NCBI GenBank assembly: GCA_046350375.1
Contig: JAXMAO010000008.1
Location: forward strand, 115,172 to 179,171
Direction: 5' to 3'
Source of the DNA: JAXMAO01 sp046350375
Lineage (GTDB): Bacteria > Planctomycetota > Phycisphaerae > UBA1845 > UTPLA1
Length of the DNA stretch: 64,000 bases
The position numbers were made by a program, and so were the translations under genes. Below the pieces are notes generated by a model that was not told the origin of the DNA, did no database searches, and was given only the letters and a program-made list of their open reading frames with translations. Below, one piece after another: positions 35,379 to 44,309 of the stretch (positions within the stretch are counted from its first letter, which is position 1; the number at the start of each line of letters is the position of its first letter).

Positions 35379-36401
35379 GTGCTGCTGAATGAATGCCTGC
35401 GACACGTGATGACCGGCGGCGTGTTGACCGAGCCGGACGCCGCGAACCTTGCCGATGCGCTGATCGATGGGCGGCTCGGCCCGGCTCCGTCGGCGGCGCT
35501 GCTCACGGCGCTGCGTCTGCGCGGCGAGTCGGCCGATGAAATTGCCGCATTTGCCGCGGCTCTGCGGAGCCACGTGCGGCCGGTCGGCCTGGACCCGGCG
35601 GGCATCGTCGACACCTGCGGCACGGGCGGCGACGGGCGCGGCACGTTCAACGTGTCGACCGTGGCGGCCATCGTCGCGGCGGCGGCCGGCTGCCGCGTCG
35701 CCAAGCACGGCAACCGCGCCGTCTCAAGCGCCTGCGGCAGCGCCGACGTGCTGGCGCGTCTGGGCGTGCCGGTGGAGCTGTCTCCGGCCGACGCGGTGCG
35801 CTCGATCGAGTCTATCGGCATCGGGTTCTTCCTGGCGCCGCGCTATCACGACGGCCTGCAGCGGCTCGCCGAACTGCGGCGCGAGCTGGGCTTCCGGACC
35901 ATTTTGAACATTGTCGGCCCATTGCTGAACCCGATCGGCGTGCGGCGGCAGGTGATCGGCGTGTTTGAGCGGCGGCTCACGTCGGTCGTGGGCGAGGTGT
36001 TGCTGCGGCAGGGGGTCGATCACTGCCTGGTGGTGCACGGCGCCGACGGCACCGACGAGATCACCCCGGCCGGGCTGACGCACGCCTGCGAGGTCCGCGC
36101 CGGGCGGATGGTGGCGCTGACGATCGAGCCGCAGTCGCTGGGCGTGCCGCGCTGCGTTGCGGCGGAACTGCTCGGCGGCGACGCCGCGACCAACGCCTGG
36201 ATCGCACTGGAGGTGCTGCGCGGCCAGCCCGGTGCGGCCCGCAACATGGTGCTGCTGAACGCCGGCGCGGCGATCTACGTCGGCGGGCGCGCCGCGACGC
36301 TGGAGCAGGGGGTGCGCGCGGCGGCCCGGGCGATCGACACCGGTCGCGCGTTTCAGAAGCTGGTGGCGTTGCAGACCTTCGCCGCGGGAGTGGCGGCATG
36401 A
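35379..36401 (+). CDS. trpD: Anthranilate phosphoribosyltransferase
   Basis: Second step of tryptophan synthesis: anthranilate plus PRPP. 340 residues from GTG 35379, with GGGAG 9 bases ahead. The PRPP/Mg loop DTCGTGGDGRGTFNVST and the KHGNRAVSSACGSADVLE-like segment (VLARLGV), plus NIVGPLLNP, VHGADGTDEI and LNAGAAIYV, are all present. There is no fused TrpG domain. First structural gene after the attenuator; its TGA overlaps the trpC ATG (ATGA 36398-36401). Confidence 0.95.
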   Translation: MLLNECLRHVMTGGVLTEPDAANLADALIDGRLGPAPSAALLTALRLRGESADEIAAFAAALRSHVRPVGLDPAGIVDTCGTGGDGRGTFNVSTVAAIVAAAAGCRVAKHGNRAVSSACGSADVLARLGVPVELSPADAVRSIESIGIGFFLAPRYHDGLQRLAELRRELGFRTILNIVGPLLNPIGVRRQVIGVFERRLTSVVGEVLLRQGVDHCLVVHGADGTDEITPAGLTHACEVRAGRMVALTIEPQSLGVPRCVAAELLGGDAATNAWIALEVLRGQPGAARNMVLLNAGAAIYVGGRAATLEQGVRAAARAIDTGRAFQKLVALQTFAAGVAA

Positions 36402-37167
36402 ACGTGCTCGAACGGATCGTGGAGGAGAAGCGCGCGAAGCGGCGCGGCTCGATGGCTCCGGCAGCGCCGCGACCATCGGGCCCGCCCATCGGCCGCGCGA
36501 CTTCGCCGCGGCGCTGCGCGGGCCGGGGCTGGGCATCATTGCCGAGATCAAGCGCCGCTCGCCGTCGGCCGGCGATCTGCGGCCGATCGGCAGCGTCGCG
36601 GCGCTGGCGCGTGAATACGACGCGGCCGGCGCGGTGGCGCTGTCGTGCCTCACCGACGCGGCCCACTTCGGCGCGCGGCCGGGCGACCTGCCCGAGGCGC
36701 GGGCGGCGTGCCGGCTGCCGGTGCTGCGGAAGGATTTCATCGTCGATCGGCGCCAGTTGGTCGAGTCGCGCCAGATGGGGGCCGACGCGATCCTGCTGAT
36801 CGTGCGGATTCTCGCGCCGGCAGCGCTGCGCGACCTGCTGGCCGCCGCGGCGGAGCTGGGCCTGGCGGCGCTGGTCGAGGCGCACGACGCCGCCGAGGTG
36901 GAGCAGGCCGTCGCGGCCGGCGCGGCCATCGTCGGCGTGAACAGCCGCGACCTGGCGACCGGCGCGGTGGCGCTCGAGCGCGTGCTGCCGCTGCGGTCGC
37001 TCATTCCGGCCGATCGGCTGGCGGTCGCTGAGAGCGGCGTGCGCAGCGCGGCCGACGTGCGGGCGCTGGCGTCTGCCGGGTTCGACGCGGCGCTCGTCGG
37101 CACGGCGCTGCTGCGGTCGTCGCGGCCGGGGGCGATGCTGGCCGAGCTGCGCGGAGAACAGCCATGA
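36398..37167 (+). pseudogene. trpC: Indole-3-glycerol-phosphate synthase, one frameshift
   Basis: Fourth step of tryptophan synthesis, a TIM barrel. ATG 36398 gives MNVLERIVEEKRAK; between about 36440 and 36480 the frame shifts by one base. The rest is then continuous: DFAAALRGPGLGIIAEIKRRSPSAGDL, AREYDAAGAVALSCLTD, LPVLRKDFIVD (catalytic Lys), ALVEAHD, GVNSRDL, AESGVRS and ALVGTALLRS, ending at TGA 37165-37167, which overlaps the trpF ATG. Apart from one indel the protein is normal, so an assembly error is likely. Confidence 0.88.
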
Positions 37168-37781
37168 CGCGCGTGAAGATCTGCGGTATTACGAACGAAT
37201 TCGACGCATGTGCGGCGGTCGAGGCGGGGGCAGACGCGATCGGTCTGGTCTTCGCCTCGTCGCCGCGGCAGGTGACGGCGGCCACGGCGCGGCGCATCGC
37301 GCGCGGCGTGCCGCCCTGGGTGACGGTCGTGGGCGTCTTCGCCGACCAGGATCCGGACGCGATCCGCCGCATCGCCGCCGACGTGCCGCTCGACGTCATT
37401 CAGCTGCACGGATCGGAGCCGCCCGGATTCGGCGCGACGCTGCAACGGCGGGTGGTGCAGCGCGTCCGTGTGCAGCCGGGCGATACCCCGGCCGACCTGG
37501 CCGGCCGGCTGGCGCCCTACGCCGGCGTGGCGGTGCTGCTCGACCCCGGCGCGGGCGACGGGCGCATCTTCGACTGGAGCGTGGCGGCGGCGCTGGCCCG
37601 GTCGATCCTGGTCGCCGGCGGACTGACCCCCGACAACGTGGGCGCGCTCGTCCGGACGCTGCACCTGGCGGGCGTGGACGTTTCAAGCGGCGTCGAGCAA
37701 GCGGTGGGTCGCAAGGATGCGACGAAGATGCGGGCGTTCGTCGCCGCGGTGAGGCAGGCCGATGCCGATATCCGGGCCTGA
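37164..37781 (+). CDS. trpF: Phosphoribosylanthranilate isomerase
   Basis: Third step of tryptophan synthesis. 205 residues; MTRVKICGITN with the catalytic Cys in KICG, GLVFASSPRQV, VGVFADQ, VIQLHGSE, LLDPGAGDGRIFDW (catalytic Asp) and LAGGLTPDNV, ending GVDVSSGVE. ATG 37164 overlaps the trpC stop (ATGA), and the gene overlaps trpB by 20 bases, indicating translational coupling. Confidence 0.95.
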   Translation: MTRVKICGITNEFDACAAVEAGADAIGLVFASSPRQVTAATARRIARGVPPWVTVVGVFADQDPDAIRRIAADVPLDVIQLHGSEPPGFGATLQRRVVQRVRVQPGDTPADLAGRLAPYAGVAVLLDPGAGDGRIFDWSVAAALARSILVAGGLTPDNVGALVRTLHLAGVDVSSGVEQAVGRKDATKMRAFVAAVRQADADIRA

Positions 37782-38946
37782 CGAGCGCGGCTACTTCGGC
37801 GCGTTCGGCGGGCGGTTTGTGCCCGAGACGCTGATGGCCGCGCTGAGCGAGCTGGCCGACGCCTACACGGCCGCCCGCGCGGCGCCCGATTTTCGCCAGT
37901 CGCTCGACGACCTGCTGCGGGACTTCGTCGGCCGACCGACGCCGCTCGATTTCGCCGCCAGCCTGACGGGCCGGCTGGGCGGGGCGCGGATCTACCTCAA
38001 GCGCGAAGACCTGTGCCACACCGGCGCGCACAAGATCAACAACGCCGTCGGCCAGGCGCTGCTGGCGCAGCGCATGGGCAAGCGACAGATCATCGCCGAG
38101 ACCGGCGCGGGGCAACACGGCGTCGCCACGGCGGCGGCCTGCGCCCGGCTCGGACTGCGCTGCCGTGTCTTCATGGGCGCGACCGACATGCAGCGCCAGC
38201 GGCCCAACGTGGCGCGGATGCGCTGGCTGGGGGCCGAGGTCGTGCCGGTCACCTCTGGCGCGCAGACGCTCAAGGACGCCATCAACGAGGCGCTGCGGGC
38301 CTGGGTGACCGACGTGCGGACCACGCACTACCTGATCGGCTCGGTCGTCGGACCGCACCCGTTTCCACTCATCGTCCGCGATTTCCAGTCGATCATCGGC
38401 GCAGAGACCCGCGCCCAGGTGAGCGCCCAGATCGGCCGGCTGCCCGACGCCATCGTCGCCTGCGTCGGCGGCGGGTCGAACGCCATCGGCATGTTTCACC
38501 CGTTTCTCGAGGACGCGGCCGTGCGGCTGATCGGCGTCGAGGCCGGCGGGCGCGGCGACGGACCCGGCGCCCACGCCGCCACGCTCGGCGCGGGGCGCGT
38601 CGGCGTGCTGCACGGCGCGCGGAGCTACCTGCTCGCCGACGACGACGGCCAGGTGATCGAGACGCACTCGATCTCCGCCGGGCTGGACTACCCCGGCGTC
38701 GGACCGGAGCACGCGTTTCTGAAGGAGAGCGGCCGGGTCGATTACGTGCGCGTCTCGGACGACGCGGCCCGCGCGGCCTTCGGGCTGCTGTCGCAGAGCG
38801 AGGGGATCCTGCCGGCGCTCGAAAGCGCGCACGCCGTCGCCCACGCCGCCGAGCTGGCCAGGCAGATGTCGCGCGAGCAGGCGATCGTCATCAATCTCTC
38901 GGGCCGCGGCGACAAGGACCTCGACCTGGTGGGGATGCCGTCATGA
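37762..38946 (+). CDS. trpB: Tryptophan synthase beta chain
   Basis: Joins indole and serine to give tryptophan using PLP. 394 residues. N-terminal GYFGAFGGRFVPETLM, PLP Lys91 in HTGAHKINN, ETGAGQHGVATA, the phosphate-binding VGGGSNAIG and GVGPEHAFL identify TrpB1, the form partnering TrpA. Stop TGA overlaps the trpA ATG (38943-38946). Confidence 0.97.
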   Translation: MPISGPDERGYFGAFGGRFVPETLMAALSELADAYTAARAAPDFRQSLDDLLRDFVGRPTPLDFAASLTGRLGGARIYLKREDLCHTGAHKINNAVGQALLAQRMGKRQIIAETGAGQHGVATAAACARLGLRCRVFMGATDMQRQRPNVARMRWLGAEVVPVTSGAQTLKDAINEALRAWVTDVRTTHYLIGSVVGPHPFPLIVRDFQSIIGAETRAQVSAQIGRLPDAIVACVGGGSNAIGMFHPFLEDAAVRLIGVEAGGRGDGPGAHAATLGAGRVGVLHGARSYLLADDDGQVIETHSISAGLDYPGVGPEHAFLKESGRVDYVRVSDDAARAAFGLLSQSEGILPALESAHAVAHAAELARQMSREQAIVINLSGRGDKDLDLVGMPS

Positions 38947-39737
38947 CGATCGCACGGCTCTTTGCCGATCTGTCGGCCCGCGGCGAGATGGCCTTTGCTC
39001 CCTACTTCGTCGCCGGCTGGCCGACGCTCGATCGCTCGCTGGAGCTGATCGCCACCGCCGCGGCGGCCGGCGCAGACCTGGTTGAGATCGGCGTGCCTTT
39101 TTCCGACCCCGTGGCCGACGGCGCGACCATTCAGCGCGCCAGCCACGCTGCGTTGCAGGCCGGCTTCCGGCTGAGTTCGCTTCTCGACGCGCTGCGGGCC
39201 GCGCCGCTGCGCCGGCCGGGCGTGCTGATGTCATACCTGAATCCGCTTCTGGCGGTGGGGCGCGACCGTCTGCTGACGGCGCTCGCCGCGGCCCAGGTGC
39301 GCGGGCTGATCGTGCCCGACCTGCCGTTCGAGGAGTCGGCCGACTGGCTGGGAGCGGCCCGCGCCGCGGGCGTGGCGCTCATCTACTTGGTCGCGCCCAC
39401 GACCGCGCCCGAGCGCATCGCCCGGATGGCCGAGCAGACCGACGGCTTCCTCTACGCCGTCAGCCTGACCGGCACCACCGGCGTCCGCCGCGAGCTGAAC
39501 CCGGGGCTGTTCGACTACCTGGCGCGCGTCCGCGGCGTGGCGCGCTGCCCGGTCGCGGTGGGCTTTGGCATCTCGACGCCGCAGCAGGTCGCCGCGCTGC
39601 GCGGCCGGGCCGACGGCGTCATCGTCGGCAGCCGCTGGGTCGAGGCGGTCGAGCGCGGCGAGGACGTCGCCGGCCTGCTGCACGCATTCAAGCAATCTAC
39701 CCGGAGCGAGAACCATGCTCGTGGTCATGAGCGTTGA
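38943..39737 (+). CDS. trpA: Tryptophan synthase alpha chain
   Basis: Cleaves indole-3-glycerol phosphate and passes indole to TrpB. 264 residues from ATG 38943. Catalytic Glu in LVEIGVPFSDPVADGATIQ and Asp in VPDLPFEES, with YLVAPTTAPERI, YAVSLTGTTG, VAVGFGIS and GVIVGSRWVE phosphate motifs. It overlaps aroF by 23 bases. Confidence 0.97.
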   Translation: MTIARLFADLSARGEMAFAPYFVAGWPTLDRSLELIATAAAAGADLVEIGVPFSDPVADGATIQRASHAALQAGFRLSSLLDALRAAPLRRPGVLMSYLNPLLAVGRDRLLTALAAAQVRGLIVPDLPFEESADWLGAARAAGVALIYLVAPTTAPERIARMAEQTDGFLYAVSLTGTTGVRRELNPGLFDYLARVRGVARCPVAVGFGISTPQQVAALRGRADGVIVGSRWVEAVERGEDVAGLLHAFKQSTRSENHARGHER

Positions 39738-40740
39738 TGCATCGTCGGCCGACATTGACACCGTCTGCGCCGCCATCCGAGACCTCGGTCTCACGCCGCA
39801 CCCCATTCCCGGCAACACGCGCGTCGCCGTCGGCGTCACCGGCAACACCGGCCCGGTCGACCCCGAGCCGATCCGCGGCCTGGCCGGCGTGGTCGAGGTC
39901 ATCCGCGTCACCAAGCCCTACAAGCTGACCAGTCGCGAGATGCAGCCCGACGACACGCGCATCGCGGTCGGCGACGTGCTGATCGGCGGCGGCCAGCCGG
40001 TCGTCATCGCCGGGCCGTGCTCGGTCGAGACGCGCGAGCAGACGCTCGACACCGCGCGGCACGTGGCGGCGTGCGGCGGCGCGATGCTCCGCGGCGGGGC
40101 GTTCAAGCCGCGCTCGTCGCCTTATTCCTTCCAGGGGCTGGGCGCCGCGGGGCTGGAGATTCTCGATGCGGCGCGGCACGAGACCGGCCTGCCGATCGTG
40201 ACCGAGGTGGTCGGCGTTGAGCACTTCGAAGCCGTCGAGGCGACCGCCGACGTGCTGCAGATCGGCGCGCGGAACATGCAGAACTTCCCGCTGCTGACGC
40301 GCGCCGGCCAGTCGCGCCGCCCAGTGCTGCTGAAGCGCAACATGTCGTCGACGCTCGAAGAGCTGCTGCTGGCGGCCGAGTACATCATGGCCGAGGGCAA
40401 TCGCCAGGTGATTCTCTGCGAGCGCGGCATCCGCACTTTCAACGACCATTCGCGCTACACGCTCGACATCACCATCGTGCCCGAGCTGAAGCGGCTCTCG
40501 CACCTGCCGGTGTTCGTCGACCCCAGCCACGCGGCCGGCAAGCGCGAGCTGGTGCTGCCGTTGGCCCGCGCGGCGCTGGCGGCCGGGGCCGATGGCATTC
40601 TGGTCGAGGTGCACCCCGACCCCGATCACGCCTGGTCCGACGGGCGGCAGTCGCTCACCTTCGCCCAGTTCGACGAGCTGATGGCCGACGTCCGCCGCGC
40701 GTCGCCGGCGCTGCGCGGCCCGCGCTGCGAGGCGCTCTGA
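39715..40740 (+). CDS. aroF: 3-deoxy-7-phosphoheptulonate (DAHP) synthase, type I-beta with N-terminal ferredoxin-like regulatory domain
   Basis: First step of the shikimate pathway. 341 residues from ATG 39715 (GGAGCGAGAACC upstream). Residues 1-70 form the ferredoxin-like domain that in Thermotoga-type enzymes mediates Tyr/Phe inhibition. The barrel carries VVIAGPCSVET, RGGAFKPRSSPYSFQGLG, QIGARNMQN, LLKRNMSSTLEE, ILCERGIRTF, VFVDPSHAAGKRELV and EVHPDPDHAWSDG. Its place inside the trp operon puts aromatic precursor supply under the attenuator. TGA and the trpE ATG overlap by one base. Confidence 0.95.
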   Translation: MLVVMSVDASSADIDTVCAAIRDLGLTPHPIPGNTRVAVGVTGNTGPVDPEPIRGLAGVVEVIRVTKPYKLTSREMQPDDTRIAVGDVLIGGGQPVVIAGPCSVETREQTLDTARHVAACGGAMLRGGAFKPRSSPYSFQGLGAAGLEILDAARHETGLPIVTEVVGVEHFEAVEATADVLQIGARNMQNFPLLTRAGQSRRPVLLKRNMSSTLEELLLAAEYIMAEGNRQVILCERGIRTFNDHSRYTLDITIVPELKRLSHLPVFVDPSHAAGKRELVLPLARAALAAGADGILVEVHPDPDHAWSDGRQSLTFAQFDELMADVRRASPALRGPRCEAL

Positions 40741-42158
40741 TGGCCGCGCGGCCGGAGCAGGTCGAGACGTACCACCGGTCGCTGCCCGGCACGGCGCAGC
40801 CGCTGGCGCTCTTCGAGCGCCTCTACCGCGACGAGCCGTATGCGTTCCTGTACGAGTCGCTCGAGTCGGACGGCGAGCGCGGGCGCTACTCGTTCTGCGG
40901 CGGGCGGCCACGACTGGTCCTCTCAGCGAATGGCGACGAGGTCACCCTGCGGCGCGCCGGACACACCGAGCAGCGCCGCGGCCCGCTGCTCGATCGGCTG
41001 CGCGAGCTGCTGACCGACCGTCCCGCGCGCCTGCCGGCGGTCGCGCCGTTTGCCGGCGGACTCGTGGGCTACCTCGGCTACGACGCGGTGCGACAGTTCG
41101 AGCAGATTCCGGATCGCCACGCGCGGCGCGCGGCCGAGCCGGACGCCTGCTTCCTGGTGCCCGACGAGCTGATCGTTTTCGACCAGGTCGAGCAGCGCAC
41201 CGACGTCGTGCTGTACGCCGCCGCCGCGACCGCGCGCCGCGTCGCCGAGATCGACCGGGCGCTGGCCGCCGCCCGCGCCGCGCCGTCATCGCGCGCCGGC
41301 CGCGTGGAACGCACCGGGCCGGAAACCGAGTTCGCGCCGCGGGCCGAGCCGTCGGCCGACGAGTTCCGCGCCGCCGTCGCCGCGGCCCAGCGCACATTTC
41401 CGCGGGCGACATCTTCCAGGTCGTGCTGTCGCGCCGCTTCGAGTTTGAACTGACCGCGCCGCTGGCGCTTTTCGTGGGCGCTGCGCGAGACCAACCCGTC
41501 GCCGTACCTCTACTACCTTTCGCTCGGCGAGTTGCAGATCGTCGGCAGCTCGCCCGAGGTGCTGGTCCGCCGGCGCGGTGATGCGATCACCACGCGCCCG
41601 CTGGCCGGCACGCGCCCGCGCGGCGCCGACGCCGCGTCCGACCGGCGGCTCGAGGCCGAGCTGCGCCGCGACGAGAAGGAGCGCGCCGAGCACGTCATGC
41701 TGGTCGACCTGGCGCGCAACGACCTGGGCCGCGTGTGCGAATTCGGCTCGGTCCGCGTCACGCGGCTGATGGACGTGGAGCGCTATTCGCGCGTCATGCA
41801 CCTGGTCTCGCAGGTCGAGGGGCGGCTCTCACCCGAATACGACGCCCTCGACGTGCTCCGCGACGCCTTCCCGGCCGGCACGGTCTCCGGAGCGCCCAAG
41901 ATCCGCGCCATGCAGATCATCGACGCGCTCGAATCGGCGCGGCGCGGCGTCTACGCCGGCGCCATCGGCTACCTCGGCTACGACGGCGACCTCGACCTGT
42001 GCATCGTCATCCGCGCGGCCGTGCTGCACGGCGGGCGCGGCTGCGTGCAGGCCGGCGCGGGAATTGTGGCCGACTCCGACCCGGCGCGCGAGGAGGAAGA
42101 GACGCGCAACAAGGCCCGCGCGGTGCTGAGCGCCGTGGCGCTGGCGGAGTCGCGCTGA
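40740..42158 (+). pseudogene. trpE: Anthranilate synthase component I, two frameshifts
   Basis: First committed step: chorismate to anthranilate. ATG 40740 opens an N-terminal half with AFLYESLESDGERGRYSF (the family ESxxxxxRxSF motif) and GGLVGYLGYD. Near 41395 the frame shifts so that ISAGDIFQVVLSRRFE is read in the next frame, and near 41475 it shifts again to SPYLYYLSLGELQIVGSSPEVLV. From there the C-terminal half is intact to TGA 42156-42158 (TRPLAGTRPRG, LRRDEKERAEHVMLVDLARNDLGRV, GTVSGAPKIRAMQII, YAGAIGYLG, QAGAGIVADSDP). Two single-base errors would explain it. Confidence 0.9.
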
Positions 42159-42751
42159 TGATCTGGGTCATCGACAATTACGACTCGTTCGTCTTCAACC
42201 TGGTGCAATACCTGGGCGAGCTCGGACCGCCGCCGCGAGTGGTCCGCAACGATCGCATCTCCGTGCCCGAACTGCTCGCCGCGCGACCGGACGCGATCGT
42301 GCTGTCGCCCGGCCCGGGGCAGCCGGCCGACGCGGGCATCTGTGTTCCGCTGCTGCGGGCGCTGCCGGCCGATCTGCCGCTGCTGGGAGTCTGCCTGGGT
42401 CACCAGGCGATCGGCGCGGCGTTCGGCGGCGCGGTGGTGCGGGCGCCGCGCCCGATGCACGGCAAGTCGTCGGAGGTGTTCCACAACGGCCGGACCCTTT
42501 TCTCCGATCTGCCCAACCCGTTCGCGGCGACGCGCTATCACTCGCTGCTGGTCGACCGCGCGGCGCTGCCGCACTGTCTCGAGGTCTCGGCGTGGACGGC
42601 CGACGGGCTCATCATGGGGCTGCGCCACCGCGAGCGCCCGATCGAGGGAGTGCAGTTCCACCCCGAGTCGATCCTGACGGACGTCGGCCGGCGGCTGGTT
42701 GCGAATTTCGTCGCGCGGGTGCCCGCCGCCCGCGCGGAACGCATTTCATAA
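42158..42751 (+). CDS. trpG: Anthranilate synthase component II (glutamine amidotransferase)
   Basis: Supplies ammonia from glutamine to TrpE. 197 residues. MIWVIDNYDSFVFNLVQYL, LSPGPGQPADAG, nucleophile Cys79 in GVCLGHQAIG, MHGKSSEV and the His-Glu of GVQFHPES. ATG overlaps the trpE stop by one base (TGATG). May serve aminodeoxychorismate synthase as well, as in other single-copy TrpG proteins. Last gene of the trp operon. Confidence 0.95.
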   Translation: MIWVIDNYDSFVFNLVQYLGELGPPPRVVRNDRISVPELLAARPDAIVLSPGPGQPADAGICVPLLRALPADLPLLGVCLGHQAIGAAFGGAVVRAPRPMHGKSSEVFHNGRTLFSDLPNPFAATRYHSLLVDRAALPHCLEVSAWTADGLIMGLRHRERPIEGVQFHPESILTDVGRRLVANFVARVPAARAERIS

Positions 42752-42793
42752 GTATTTGTGCATCAAAGTTTTATGGCAACGCACCGCGGACAG

Positions 42794-42821
42794 TTGTCCG
42801 CCACGGCCGGCCGGCTATACT
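42794..42821 (+). promoter_or_regulatory. Promoter of rpmE
   Basis: TTGTCC (42794-42799) and TATACT (42816-42821) are 16 bases apart; the start near 42828 lies about 24 bases before the rpmE ATG. Confidence 0.6.
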
Positions 42822-42851
42822 ATGCGGTTTGCACGCGCTGAGGAATCGAAC

Positions 42852-43121
42852 ATGAAAACGGACATCCATCCCAAGTACATCGAGTGCACCGTCACCTGCG
42901 GCTGCGGCAACTCGTTCAAGACGCGCTCCACCAAGCCCAAGATCTCGGTCGAAATCTGCTCCTGCTGTCACCCGTTTTTCACCGGCCAGCAGAAGTTCGT
43001 CGACACCGCCGGCCGCGTCGAGAAGTTCCAGAAGAAATACGCCGGCGGCTATTTCAAGGACCCCAAGGCCGCCAAGAAGGCCGGCGCCGCCAAGGCCGAC
43101 GCCTCCACCGCCAACGGTTAG
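42852..43121 (+). CDS. rpmE: 50S ribosomal protein L31, zinc-binding (C+) type
   Basis: 89 residues. MKTDIHPKYIECTVTCGCGNSFKTRSTKP followed by ICSCCHPFFTGQQKFVDTAGRVEKFQKKY is canonical L31. Cys residues in CTVTCGC and CSCC form the zinc site of the C+ form. The last 20 residues (Lys/Ala-rich) are an extension. prfA follows on the same strand after about 100 bases, a conserved bacterial neighbourhood. Confidence 0.97.
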   Translation: MKTDIHPKYIECTVTCGCGNSFKTRSTKPKISVEICSCCHPFFTGQQKFVDTAGRVEKFQKKYAGGYFKDPKAAKKAGAAKADASTANG

Positions 43122-43220
43122 CGTCGTTCGATCGAAATCGCCGCGAGGGGTCGGAGCAATCCGGCGTCTGGCGGCGATGTTGTTTTCTGCGGATTGTTTC
43201 GAACTCGGGAGTGTGGTTCC

Positions 43221-44309
43221 GTGTCCAAGGTCGAAGGGCCGCTGCTGGCGAAGCTCGAGTCGGTGCAGGCGCGTCACGACGCGCTGACCCACGAGATGTC
43301 CGACCCGGCCGTGCTCTCCAACTCGGCCCGCGTGGTGCAGATCACCAAGGAGCTGGCGCGGCTGCGGCGCGTGGTCGAGCCGTTCGCGCGGCTGCGGAGC
43401 GTCCGCGACCAGATCGCCCAGGCCGAGACCATCCGCGTCGACCCGGCCAGCGACGCCGAGTTTCGCGCGCTGGCCGAGGCCGATCTCGAGACGCTGCAAC
43501 CCCAGGCCGAGCGGCTCACCGACGGGCTGATCGACGAGCTGCTGGCCGGCGACGAGGCCGACGTCGAGTCGGTCATTCTCGAAATTCGCGCCGGCACCGG
43601 CGGCGAAGAGGCGGCGCTGTTCGCCGGCGACCTGGCAAAGATGTACGAGGCCTTCGCGCGGGCCCGCGGCCTGAAGTGGGACGTGATGGACGCCAGCGCG
43701 TCCGACCTGGGCGGCTACCGCGAGTTCGTCGTCAACGTGAAGGGGCCGGGCGTCTACCAGCTGCTCGGCTACGAAGGCGGCGGCCATCGCGTGCAGCGCG
43801 TGCCCGAGACCGAGGCCCAGGGGCGCATCCACACCTCGGCGGCGACAGTCGCCGTGCTGCCCGAGGCCGAGCAAACCGACGTGAAGGTCGACTGGGACAA
43901 GGACGTGCTCGAACACGTGAGCTGCGCCGGCGGCCCGGGCGGGCAGAACGTCAACAAGGTCGCCAGCGCCATCAAGCTCGAGCACAAGGCGACCGGCATC
44001 ACCGTCTCGATGCGCGACGAGCGCAGCCAGCATAAGAACCGCGATCGCGCCCGGCGCATCCTGCTCACGCGGCTGCGCGATTTTTACGTGCAGCGCGACC
44101 ACGCCGAGCGCTCCGCCAAGCGCAAGACCATGATCGGCTCGGGCGATCGCAACGAGCGCGTCCGCACCTACAACTTCCCCCAGAGCCGCTGCACCGACCA
44201 CCGCATCAACGAGAACTACCCGCTCGACCCCATCATGGCAGGCAAGCTCGACGAGCTGGTCGCGGCGCTGCGGGCCTTCGACCGCGCCCAGCGCCTCAGG
44301 GAGCTGTAG
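43221..44309 (+). CDS. prfA: Peptide chain release factor 1
   Basis: Terminates translation at UAA/UAG. 362 residues from GTG 43221 (GGGAG upstream); this start matches family length better than an upstream in-frame TTG. Hydrolysis motif GGQ at 240-242 (AGGPGGQNVNKV); GEEAALFAGDLAKMY, HRVQRVPETEAQGRIHTSAATVAVLPE and the C-terminal RTYNFPQSRCTDHRI are diagnostic of RF1. It overlaps the convergent proline dehydrogenase gene by 14 bases. Confidence 0.97.
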   Translation: MSKVEGPLLAKLESVQARHDALTHEMSDPAVLSNSARVVQITKELARLRRVVEPFARLRSVRDQIAQAETIRVDPASDAEFRALAEADLETLQPQAERLTDGLIDELLAGDEADVESVILEIRAGTGGEEAALFAGDLAKMYEAFARARGLKWDVMDASASDLGGYREFVVNVKGPGVYQLLGYEGGGHRVQRVPETEAQGRIHTSAATVAVLPEAEQTDVKVDWDKDVLEHVSCAGGPGGQNVNKVASAIKLEHKATGITVSMRDERSQHKNRDRARRILLTRLRDFYVQRDHAERSAKRKTMIGSGDRNERVRTYNFPQSRCTDHRINENYPLDPIMAGKLDELVAALRAFDRAQRLREL

